Shown: positions 1 through 7,365, counted from the first letter of the stretch. The stretch is 8,211 nucleotides of DNA from Methanobacteriota archaeon (GCA_011525095.1 WTIV01000129.1:17096-25306), one strand, 5' to 3'. The notes: generated by a model not told the origin, from the letters alone. Numbers and translations are program-made.

Positions 1-1
1 C

Positions 2-61
2 GTTAATGAAGAAGGGCAGGTCGCCGAAGCATGGCTGACCCGAAAGTATGTGTTGCACTAG
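2..61 (+). CDS. Possible 3' end of an upstream gene (partial, overlapping aroD)
   Basis: All three forward frames are open at the left edge and close early: frame 1 with TAA at 4-6, frame 3 with TGA at 36-38, frame 2 with TAG at 59-61. The frame ending at 61 reads VNEEGQVAEAWLTRKYVLH, which looks like an ordinary protein terminus, but it would overlap aroD by 31 bases. The frame ending at 38 would give a commoner overlap of 8 bases (ATGGCTGA) but encodes a basic, less protein-like tail. I cannot tell which frame is real, or whether any gene ends here. A tight overlap would imply that aroD is translated as part of an operon, perhaps with other shikimate genes. Confidence 0.25.
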   Translation, partial: VNEEGQVAEAWLTRKYVLH

Positions 62-825
62 ATGGCACTACCGTCGAAGAAATGACTGAAGAAGCTGCAC
101 GTGCAAACCTAGCAGGCGCAGACATGGTCGAAGTTAGGTTTGACAGATTGTACCTCGTAAAACCTGACCCAACAATTTCTGACGAAGAAGAAGGCGAGAA
201 GGTCGAATTGCCACCAGAAAATGACTGGGACACAGTAGACATGTCTGAAGTAGATGTGGACGCCGCTATCTCTTCCCTAAAAGAGGGATTGCCATTACCT
301 GTCGTTTTCACAGTAAGGCCCGTTTCGGAAGGTGGTTTCTTCCCAGGTGTTGAATCAGAGAGGATCTCTATTCTAGAAAAGGCCATTGAATCCAAGGTAT
401 CATGGATTGACTTGGAATTGTCCATAGACGATTCAACTCGCGGCAAGTTAGCTGATGCTGCGAGGGAAAACGGTTGCCAAATCATCGCATCAGTCCATGA
501 CATAAACGGAACTCCAGACGCATCCACAATCGCATCAATCGTTAGAGATAACCAAGGTGCAGGAGATATCGTAAAGTTCTGTGGAACTGCAAATAACCAC
601 GATGATGCACTACAAATCATCGAGGCTGCAACAGAATTGACTGGTGAAGGATTGAGTCACAGCCTGATGGCAACCAGCAGCGGAGGAGACTGGACAAGAC
701 TTCACGCACCAATTCTCGACCAGAGTCTGGTTTATGCAACAATGAGAAATGAATTCAGAATTTCTGATAAAGGCTTAGTCAATGTTCGTGACCTTAGAGA
801 TGCTTGGTCTCTATTGGAATACTGA
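31..825 (+). CDS. aroD: Type I 3-dehydroquinate dehydratase
   Basis: This is the cytoplasmic enzyme that dehydrates 3-dehydroquinate to 3-dehydroshikimate through a Schiff base, the third step of the shikimate pathway. The 264 residues carry the family signature in order. E34 and R36 (EVRFD) match E. coli E46/R48; R96 and E100 match R82/E86; H156 (SVHD) matches H143; K182 (DIVKF) is the Schiff-base lysine K170; R223 matches R213; S245 matches S232. The R36-R96 spacing is about 26 residues longer than in E. coli, owing to an acidic insertion near residues 43-80. The position of the substrate-binding Gln236 is Leu249 here. The ATG at 31 is chosen because the first strand (KVCVALDG) follows directly; an AGGT lies 9 nt upstream. 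The gene ends one base from the convergent gene at 827. Confidence 0.92.
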   Translation: MADPKVCVALDGTTVEEMTEEAARANLAGADMVEVRFDRLYLVKPDPTISDEEEGEKVELPPENDWDTVDMSEVDVDAAISSLKEGLPLPVVFTVRPVSEGGFFPGVESERISILEKAIESKVSWIDLELSIDDSTRGKLADAARENGCQIIASVHDINGTPDASTIASIVRDNQGAGDIVKFCGTANNHDDALQIIEAATELTGEGLSHSLMATSSGGDWTRLHAPILDQSLVYATMRNEFRISDKGLVNVRDLRDAWSLLEY

Positions 826-826
826 A

Positions 827-1816
827 CTATTCTTGCTCCAGAGTCGGAACCAAACCCTTCTCTAATTGCTGACCTTCTTGAGTTAGGCTAAGCCCCGAAC
901 TCATGTACCTTCTATTCATAATCAGAGGCACTGCCAAGATTGCCATCATCAATCCACAGCAAACCAAGGATACTGTCCAATTGGGAAGTACTGTTGACCT
1001 CGGCTCAGAGACTACAGATACATAGGCAGCAATGCTTGTCTCAGGAACTGCATCATTGCCATGAGAGTTGTTGGTGTTATCCACAACGATGTTGAAGTAT
1101 TGATTGGTGGTATCTCCGAACAAACTACTACTCATCTCAGGACCATCAAGAGATATGGAGAATGAAACCTCATCCACATTTTCATATTGGTGTGAGTCTC
1201 TAAAGGAATGCCATCCTACAACAGTAAAACTTCTCCATTCAGGGGGAACATCACTAGTAGGGTCATCATCATCTCTATCCTCTTTCAGCCAAAAATATCC
1301 ATTTGAGATATCATAAGCTGTAGTATATCGGTCATATTGAGAAGTTGTCATCAAGTATACATCTGCTAGAGGGTCAAATGAACTATTTGTGGATTCAATA
1401 GTGACACAAATTGTTGTCCTGCGCTCATAGTCCAGGTTTACTCTTAGAGTTCCAATCGCATTATCACCGATCAGCATAGTGGTTTGGAAATCATCCCTTA
1501 GCAATCTGAGATTGTTATCTGGCTCCCATGTCATCCATTCCTCCTCAGGACCAGCATAATCCTCGAATTTTGTTGGCTCGACAGTTTCACCGTCGTCTCT
1601 GTCTCTCCCTCGCCTTTCCTCATAATCGAATTCTGGAGTGTAAATGTTCGGAACCTTAGCCAAACGTTCAACAGTAGTATTCCATTTTGGTGTAACAAAG
1701 TCTCCATTATCGCAGTTAGAGGCAGCCGATACACGTTGAACAGGAGATATGTCTGTTACAATCAGCATTGGAAGTATGAATAGGAACATAACGACGATAG
1801 TAGTCCTTGAACCCAT
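827..1816 (-). CDS. Exported single-pass membrane protein of unknown function
   Basis: I do not recognise the family. The 329-residue protein begins with a signal peptide (hydrophobic residues 6-20, likely cleavage after VSA at 29-31). An ectodomain of about 245 residues follows, with several N-x-S/T sequons and a strongly charged stretch near residues 63-80 (EERRGRDRDDGE). One membrane helix at about 280-300 is followed by a 29-residue cytoplasmic tail starting NRRY. The middle (about 120-280) has alternating hydrophobic/polar strands and reads like a beta-sandwich, but this is inference. Cysteines C35 and C137 are the only two in the ectodomain. GGAGGGA lies just upstream of the ATG, fixing the start. 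The gene follows the PKD metallopeptidase by 55 nt in the same direction with no obvious promoter between, so co-transcription is likely. A helper, substrate or inhibitor of that peptidase is possible but unproven. Confidence 0.85.
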   Translation of the reverse strand: MGSRTTIVVMFLFILPMLIVTDISPVQRVSAASNCDNGDFVTPKWNTTVERLAKVPNIYTPEFDYEERRGRDRDDGETVEPTKFEDYAGPEEEWMTWEPDNNLRLLRDDFQTTMLIGDNAIGTLRVNLDYERRTTICVTIESTNSSFDPLADVYLMTTSQYDRYTTAYDISNGYFWLKEDRDDDDPTSDVPPEWRSFTVVGWHSFRDSHQYENVDEVSFSISLDGPEMSSSLFGDTTNQYFNIVVDNTNNSHGNDAVPETSIAAYVSVVSEPRSTVLPNWTVSLVCCGLMMAILAVPLIMNRRYMSSGLSLTQEGQQLEKGLVPTLEQE

Positions 1817-1830
1817 AATTAACTCCCTCC
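1817..1830 (-). promoter_or_regulatory. Shine-Dalgarno site of the 827-1816 gene
   Basis: On the minus strand GGAGGGA (1830-1824) is followed by a 7-nt spacer, GTTAATT, and the ATG at 1816. It matches the 3' end of 16S rRNA and supports both the start choice and translation from an internal position in a longer transcript that begins upstream of the PKD peptidase gene. Confidence 0.75.
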
Positions 1831-1871
1831 TTGTCTCAAATGAAAATTGTGAGGGTTAATCGGTTTTCCCT

Positions 1872-4800
1872 TCAGCGTCTTCTTCTTAGTGGCCTTACGT
1901 ATCCAGAGGAGCCACTTCTGCGTTCTTCTTTGGACAAAATACCAGGCGCAGGAGGAGGAGTATGTTGATCCATACCCAGAACTCCCCCGTAGGACTGTAC
2001 TTCATCCACTTCGTATGTAGCCGCAGCTTGTTCTGCTTCCTCTTCAATTTCAGTCGGGCTTCTCATAACAGCCCAACCGAGAATTAGGACTGCGACGATT
2101 AGTGCTAGTACCATGAATGATTCACCGCTAGCATCCACAAACCATTCCTGCCAATCTTGTAGAGAGAAGTCGGAGAGACTGGGTTCTGCTGCCTTTTCTG
2201 CTAGAACTGTGACTTCAGTATCCTTTGTTACACAAACACCCATTCCATCACAAACTGAAACTCTGACCATCTTGATTCCAACTTCGTCCCAACTGGCAGC
2301 AACTCTTACTCCATCTGCACCAGATGGAGTAATCCAATCATCTTCAGCGTCCCCGTTTTCATTGGTGTCAAGCTCTAGGTCGCTTTCCCACAATACAACA
2401 ATTGTAGAAGGTATTCTTTCATCTCTATCCGTGTGAAGTCCGTCGTTCACGTCCAAGTCTCGCCATACGACGTAATCTGCAGCATCTTCTGAATCTGTGA
2501 CATTCACATCAAGGACCACTGATTCGCCAACGTAAATTGTGTCCGAGATGTCAAATTCGCCAATAACCGGTGGCTCGTTTACGATTACAGTGAAAGTTTC
2601 CCTAGTGACGTCTCCAGTGAGATATGAATCTCTAACTGTTAGTGTTACTTTGTAAGTACCGGGTCTTTCAAATGAATGCCATGGCATAGGTTCATGTGAG
2701 ATTGGAGTTGCATCGCCGAAATCCCAAGAATATTCTACAATACCATTCCAATCAGTGCTGTTCGATTCAAGAGGTACAAATCTTCCCTCGAACACTCGGT
2801 CACCATCTCTAGTTCCGATTGAATCGAAATACAAAATTTGGCCGGGAGTAGTTACTACGTTTTCATCATCGTCAAAGGTGTGAGAATACTCGAATGATGC
2901 ACCTTCTGGGAGAGGTGTAGTCGCTGTGACCAACTCATCTTTGTACCATACATCAAAAATCTTCACGGAAACAATCGGTTTTGGATTCAAGACTCTAATT
3001 CCAAGCTGCCTTGTTTCGCTTTCTTGACCATTTTCGTCTATCACAACAAGAGACACATAATGCTCACCAGGAGTACTGAAATTGTGAGTAACTAGAGACT
3101 CGTTTGACATTGTACCATCAGAGAATGTCCAAATGAATGTCAAATCTGTTGAATCTCCAACCAATCCGTCGGGGTCATAACTATCTCTGCCGTTGAAAGT
3201 GTATGGTACGTCCATATTTGCATCTTCAATTCTGAAATCGATTACTGGACTGCCTGCTGAACTTGAGTCTCTGACCTCGAATTGTGCTACTGGCAACTGA
3301 TTCAAAACTTGAACTCTGAGTTGTGAAACAGACTGTGCGCCATCATTGTCTGTAACTGTTATGTTCACATTCTTGATCCCCGGAGTGGACCAAGCAACCA
3401 TAGGATTCTGTTCTGTTGACAGCAAATCAACGAATAGATTTGTTCTATCGACTATACCGCCGTCAAGGTTTACTGCTTCTTCAAACACCCAATTCCAACC
3501 AACGATTTCTCCGTCAACATCTTCGAAAACATCTGGCAGCATTGTAGCAGTGAATGTTTCTGTAACAACTGTGTTAGTGAAAATCTGCCCCGGAGCACGA
3601 TTGTTGACAATAATTTCGATTGTTTCAGAGGCTGAATTGACTCCATCACTTACAGTAAGCGTGAGATTATACGAAGTTACAGCTGTCAAACCATCCTCCC
3701 ACATGTGGTATGCACGAGTTACGCCTTTTCCACCTTCCAGGTTGCCGTCTCCCCAGTCCCATGTAAATTCAAGATGACTTAATGGAACGTTATCTGTGGT
3801 TTTTTCTGCACTGAATTGGATTATCTGTCCAGTCAAAATCGATAGATTGTCTGTCAAAACCATACCGTTCATTGAAATTAAAGGAACGGGAGCAGAATCA
3901 TCTGAAACATTGATTGTTTTTACGTCAGCTTCAGACCAGGTTCCCCCTTGGTCCATTATTCTCAAGGACACGTTGTATTGTCCAACATCAAGGTATGGTC
4001 TTACAGGGCTCTTAAGAGAGGATGAGTTGCCGTCGTCAAACGTCCATGCATATGCAACAGGTTCGTCCATGTATGGAAGTGTATTGTTTGCTAGAGAAAG
4101 ACCCCATGCATCAAAACCGCCTCCAGTGAAGAGAATATTGTCCCATGTTTGAACTTCTGTGGGATTGATTGTTGAATTTGACACTGGCATCATATTGTCC
4201 AGGAATTGGGCACCCGTTTGGACCGTGTCGATTACATCCCCTAGCATATCAGTCATCGTCAAGTGGAATGTGTGAACTTCTGTCGATTTGGCGGTGTACC
4301 AGAATTTAGTAGCAACGTCTACTCCTCCACCGGCTTGGACTCTGGTTTCAATAGTGTCAAGAACTACACCTGACGCGTTTTTCACTTGGATCTCAACATC
4401 CAAATCCTCGAAAAACGCATTTGACAAGATATTGAACTCTATTTCCGCTGTGTCAACATTTGTGTCACCATCTCGATCAGAGAGTACCGTTGAATTGAGA
4501 CTCATAGTAGCAGGAGAAGTAATTCTTGCTGCTTCCACATCTATCGTTCCGGTAGGATAGGAACTTCCACAAGATGTGTAATCGCAATCTCCTTGGTTTG
4601 AAGCATACCATGTTATTGCGTATATCTCGTCAGTAATATTCCCAAATCCTGGGACCAAGGCAGTTCCAACAGCGCCGTTGAAATTGATATCGCTTCTTGT
4701 GTAAATTCCGTCAGCTGCAGCTCTGCTCATTATCACACCATCCATTCCTGGAACGTCACCTGTGAATCTCATTGTAAGTGGCGCTGGTGCTGCAGATCCA

Positions 4801-6050
4801 GGAGTGAACTTGAAGACACGAACACCCCATCCCTCAATCGCGTTTCCTGTTGAGGACCAAGGCCCTAGCCAATCACTATTGGTATCTGCAGGCTGTATCC
4901 TACAGAACTCGCTAGAACCACAGGCAGGAGAAAGAAATAGGTTGGACATACCATAGACACCTTGGTCACTATCCAATGTCGCAGCAATTGTGAAATTTGT
5001 CCAAATGTCAATGAAATCTCTGCCAATTACTCCCGGAGTTGCATCTATTGGATTCCTTGCAAGGTCTTCGATTCCTGCAGCGCCAGTAGATGAGTCTTGG
5101 ACTAGTTTACGAATCGCTGGACCTCCTCCAAGGTGGTCGGCAAGATACAGAAGGAAAATGAATCCACCTCCATAATCAGCAGGTCTTTGATTCCACCACC
5201 GGACTGAGAGTTCACTAGCTGAAGTCCAAGCGTTCACGTGGCCGTAAAGTGTAGACGAACCACCAAAGCAGAGGAAAGCAGCCATGTCCGCTGCTCCTTC
5301 GTCAATCCAGAGATTCTCGTAAGGATCTAAGGCATTGTGCATCAAATGTTGTAGTTCGTGGGCGAGGATAACTCTTGACCAAGAGAGGGGGGCGTCATCA
5401 ATATCGATGAAAATCGCCTCACGGGATGCAGACATGCCCGGTGCAAAGTAGCCTCCTATGTTGAATGCACCATCAATCGCATAAATCACGACCTCGATTT
5501 GACAATTATTGTCGACATCTGGAGCTGCTATCCCTCTTCCATCGAAGTAGTCTTTTCCAAAGTATGTCATCAATGTTGGATAGACTGTTGTGTCCCATGT
5601 ACTAGCCCAATTGTTTAGAACGGTTGAAGACAATGTTCTACCTGTCTGTACCATAAACGCTGCAGTGGAGGTTGTCTTCTCTACGGTCACGTCAATTGAG
5701 CCACCGGAGGTAGGAACTGTCGCAGTATCGCCTTCATTGTACGGAGTACATGCTCTACCACTTGTCATAGATTGAGGAGAGGTTGCGATATCAACTCCAG
5801 GTAACCCTTGAGAAATCCACTCATTTTTCATCATCCTAGTTGCGCTGTAAAGCAATTCATCACTCTCAGGCAACATGTAAGGGTGAGAGTCTAGTGGTTC
5901 AAAATCATCGATATCGGCGAATACTGGAGTGAACTCAACCACTTGATTGGCCACAGATTCTTGAGGCTCTGCAGAGGCCAACGGAGACGCAATAGAAACA
6001 AGGAATACAAGTAATATTGAGAAAGCACGATTAGAGCAATGTTCAGACAT
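1872..6050 (-). CDS. Secreted membrane-anchored HEXXH metallopeptidase with PKD-like repeats
   Basis: A 1392-residue surface protease, probably digesting extracellular protein. Residues 1-27 form a signal peptide with ASA cleavage before E28. The catalytic domain (about 90-360) has HELQH at 231-235 and WIDEG with E251 as likely third zinc ligand, 16 residues after H235. This gluzincin layout, with an upstream DVDNN...GGYFAPG segment, recalls hyicolysin-type (M30) peptidases; the exact family is inference. A beta-rich linker (about 400-620) contains DRDGD at 525-529. About six PKD-like domains follow (622-1284), with WTFDDG, WDWGDG, WTFSDG and WDFGDA motifs. A membrane helix (about 1311-1329) leads to a 63-residue tail ending RPLRRRR. 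There are sixteen or so N-x-S/T sequons and no PGF-type sorting motif. GGAGG 8 nt upstream supports the ATG. It shares its upstream region with the divergent M28 gene and probably heads an operon with the 827-1816 gene. Confidence 0.9.
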   Translation of the reverse strand: MSEHCSNRAFSILLVFLVSIASPLASAEPQESVANQVVEFTPVFADIDDFEPLDSHPYMLPESDELLYSATRMMKNEWISQGLPGVDIATSPQSMTSGRACTPYNEGDTATVPTSGGSIDVTVEKTTSTAAFMVQTGRTLSSTVLNNWASTWDTTVYPTLMTYFGKDYFDGRGIAAPDVDNNCQIEVVIYAIDGAFNIGGYFAPGMSASREAIFIDIDDAPLSWSRVILAHELQHLMHNALDPYENLWIDEGAADMAAFLCFGGSSTLYGHVNAWTSASELSVRWWNQRPADYGGGFIFLLYLADHLGGGPAIRKLVQDSSTGAAGIEDLARNPIDATPGVIGRDFIDIWTNFTIAATLDSDQGVYGMSNLFLSPACGSSEFCRIQPADTNSDWLGPWSSTGNAIEGWGVRVFKFTPGSAAPAPLTMRFTGDVPGMDGVIMSRAAADGIYTRSDINFNGAVGTALVPGFGNITDEIYAITWYASNQGDCDYTSCGSSYPTGTIDVEAARITSPATMSLNSTVLSDRDGDTNVDTAEIEFNILSNAFFEDLDVEIQVKNASGVVLDTIETRVQAGGGVDVATKFWYTAKSTEVHTFHLTMTDMLGDVIDTVQTGAQFLDNMMPVSNSTINPTEVQTWDNILFTGGGFDAWGLSLANNTLPYMDEPVAYAWTFDDGNSSSLKSPVRPYLDVGQYNVSLRIMDQGGTWSEADVKTINVSDDSAPVPLISMNGMVLTDNLSILTGQIIQFSAEKTTDNVPLSHLEFTWDWGDGNLEGGKGVTRAYHMWEDGLTAVTSYNLTLTVSDGVNSASETIEIIVNNRAPGQIFTNTVVTETFTATMLPDVFEDVDGEIVGWNWVFEEAVNLDGGIVDRTNLFVDLLSTEQNPMVAWSTPGIKNVNITVTDNDGAQSVSQLRVQVLNQLPVAQFEVRDSSSAGSPVIDFRIEDANMDVPYTFNGRDSYDPDGLVGDSTDLTFIWTFSDGTMSNESLVTHNFSTPGEHYVSLVVIDENGQESETRQLGIRVLNPKPIVSVKIFDVWYKDELVTATTPLPEGASFEYSHTFDDDENVVTTPGQILYFDSIGTRDGDRVFEGRFVPLESNSTDWNGIVEYSWDFGDATPISHEPMPWHSFERPGTYKVTLTVRDSYLTGDVTRETFTVIVNEPPVIGEFDISDTIYVGESVVLDVNVTDSEDAADYVVWRDLDVNDGLHTDRDERIPSTIVVLWESDLELDTNENGDAEDDWITPSGADGVRVAASWDEVGIKMVRVSVCDGMGVCVTKDTEVTVLAEKAAEPSLSDFSLQDWQEWFVDASGESFMVLALIVAVLILGWAVMRSPTEIEEEAEQAAATYEVDEVQSYGGVLGMDQHTPPPAPGILSKEERRSGSSGYVRPLRRRR
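2199..4187 (-). repeat. Tandem PKD-like domain array within the metallopeptidase
   Basis: Residues 622-1284 divide into about six beta-sandwich units of 90-135 residues, at roughly 622-716, 721-817, 818-917, 918-1022, 1023-1158 and 1160-1284. Units 1, 2, 4 and 5 keep the W-x-F/W-x-D-G/A core and the later G-x-Y-x-V-x-L-x-V-x-D strand. Unit 3 keeps only WNWVFEE, and unit 6 has replaced the motif with a long acidic loop. The units are diverged in sequence, so this is an ancient protein-level repeat and not a DNA repeat. PKD domains usually space the enzyme away from the cell or bind polymers. Confidence 0.8.
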
Positions 6051-6063
6051 TTCAAGGGCCTCC
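6051..6063 (-). promoter_or_regulatory. Shine-Dalgarno site of the PKD metallopeptidase gene
   Basis: On the minus strand GGAGG (6063-6059) is followed by the 8-nt spacer CCCTTGAA and the ATG at 6050. It supports the chosen start, which also places the signal peptide at the N terminus, and implies a 5' leader on this transcript. Confidence 0.75.
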
Positions 6064-6107
6064 AGAGAATCGCATTACTGCATTCCAAATTGCCCACTTC
6101 AAATGAG

Positions 6108-6118
6108 GTATTTAATAC
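6108..6118. promoter_or_regulatory. Near-palindromic TATA-like element of the divergent promoter
   Basis: GTATTTAATAC has perfect inverted arms (GTATT/AATAC) around one central base, so it reads as a TATA-like box on both strands. For the plus-strand M28 gene it lies 22 bases before the ATG at 6140, so a start site about 25 nt downstream of the box would give a leaderless or nearly leaderless mRNA; no Shine-Dalgarno precedes that ATG. For the minus-strand peptidase gene the same spacing would give a leader of roughly 35 nt carrying the observed GGAGG. Archaeal TATA spacing is established knowledge; use in both directions is inference. It is the best promoter candidate in the 89-bp gap. Confidence 0.55.
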
Positions 6119-6139
6119 TCAGCGAACATAGCATCATCA

Positions 6140-7336
6140 ATGCGAAAGGTAATTGCTGGACTTTTGGCGCTTCTATTTGCCTTTCAGACCACGATTTTTG
6201 TCTCTGGGGAAGAGACAGAGCAAATACTGGATGAATGCGTTCTATCATTCGACGGAGAAAATGCAAATCAATCGGTTCATTACCAAGTTGACTTGGGACC
6301 AAGAATACCCGGTTCTGCAGCAAGTTCTGCGCTAAGAGAATCAATAAAATCTAATCTGACAGGGTGGCACATAACCGAATCAACCCACCACTCAAATGGA
6401 TACACTCTGACAAATCTGTTTGCAACTTGGAATAAAGGCCAAGGTTCAACAGTCGTGTTTGCAGCACATTATGACTCTAGACACAAAGCAGACAAGGATT
6501 GGAATGAAAGCAGAAGAGATGAACCAATCGATGGTGCAAACGATGGCGCAAGCGGAGTTGCAGTGTTGCTGGAACTTGCAAGAATAATTCCTGAAATGAA
6601 CCTTACACACGAGATTACCCTTTTCTTTACAGACGCAGAAGACCAAGGAGATAACCATTCAACATACGTATTGGGAGCTAAGGCATGGGCTGAAAATTTG
6701 AGCCAGGAAGATGCTGATGACATCGAGTCATTTGTCTTAGTCGACATGGTCGGTGATTCAGACTTAACTTTACGAAAAACAAGTCCAGGTAACACAACAC
6801 TGTGGAATAGAACTGAACAAATAATCACGAACTTAGATGATGTTTGCGACCTCAAAGATTCATCATACTTCAATTTCGACATGATCGATGGGATTTACGA
6901 TGACCATGTACCTGCACACAACCTTGGAATTCCTGCGATTGACATCATCGACACCAGATTTGGAGAAGGTGCAAATTATCTGAGCGGTCATTGGCACACA
7001 CACAATGACACAATAGACAAAGTGAGCGCTGAATCTCTTGAGACGGTTGGGTATATTCTCGAATATGGACTGAGAACTGAAGCATGGATAAACATGAGAA
7101 CAATCACATCTACAGAATTAGACTCTGATATGGACGGAATTCCTGACGAAGTAGATGAATGCCCACTAGAGTTTGGCTTAGAATCAAACGGCTGTGAAGA
7201 ACAAAATGATGACTCAGTAATCGGCTCACAAGATTTCGATGATTTGACTACAGGCATCATTCTTGCACTTTGTACAATCCTCGTTTGTGTAAATTTACTG
7301 TGGATAATATTCGCGGATAACAAAGGGGAGGGGTGA
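6140..7336 (+). CDS. Exported M28-family zinc enzyme, glutaminyl-cyclase-like peptidase, membrane-anchored
   Basis: A 398-residue exported zinc enzyme. A signal peptide (1-23, VSG before E24) precedes an M28 domain with H110 and D112 (AAHYDS), D135 (GANDGASG), E167-D168 (TDAED, probable general base and zinc ligand), D202 (LVDMVG) and W285-H286 (HWHTHND). The segment DDHVPAHNLGIPAIDIID (254-271) before that W-H pair matches the arrangement of animal and bacterial type II glutaminyl cyclases, which make N-terminal pyroglutamate. Related M28 proteins are aminopeptidases, and sequence alone does not separate the two. Residues 328-341 form one thrombospondin-type-3 calcium repeat (DSDMDGIPDEVDEC) with a partner C352. 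A membrane helix (about 371-391) ends in a seven-residue tail. Many N-x-S/T sequons fit a glycosylated surface protein. No Shine-Dalgarno precedes the ATG, which lies 22 nt after a TATA-like box. Confidence 0.9.
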   Translation: MRKVIAGLLALLFAFQTTIFVSGEETEQILDECVLSFDGENANQSVHYQVDLGPRIPGSAASSALRESIKSNLTGWHITESTHHSNGYTLTNLFATWNKGQGSTVVFAAHYDSRHKADKDWNESRRDEPIDGANDGASGVAVLLELARIIPEMNLTHEITLFFTDAEDQGDNHSTYVLGAKAWAENLSQEDADDIESFVLVDMVGDSDLTLRKTSPGNTTLWNRTEQIITNLDDVCDLKDSSYFNFDMIDGIYDDHVPAHNLGIPAIDIIDTRFGEGANYLSGHWHTHNDTIDKVSAESLETVGYILEYGLRTEAWINMRTITSTELDSDMDGIPDEVDECPLEFGLESNGCEEQNDDSVIGSQDFDDLTTGIILALCTILVCVNLLWIIFADNKGEG

Positions 7337-7365
7337 AATCCGCGCACGACATCGGGTGATTCAAC

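Noticed and set aside
3..620. A 205-codon minus-strand open frame opposite aroD
   Set aside because: aroD shows a complete active site on the plus strand, and the opposite frame gives a low-complexity Ser-rich product.
1817..1871. A separate promoter or terminator between the PKD peptidase and the following gene
   Set aside because: The 55 nt hold an AT-rich patch but no convincing TATA box at the right distance, hairpin or T-run on the minus strand.
2113..4560. Several plus-strand open frames of 90-143 codons inside the PKD metallopeptidase
   Set aside because: They follow the codon pattern of the minus-strand gene, have no motif, and start without ribosome-binding sites.
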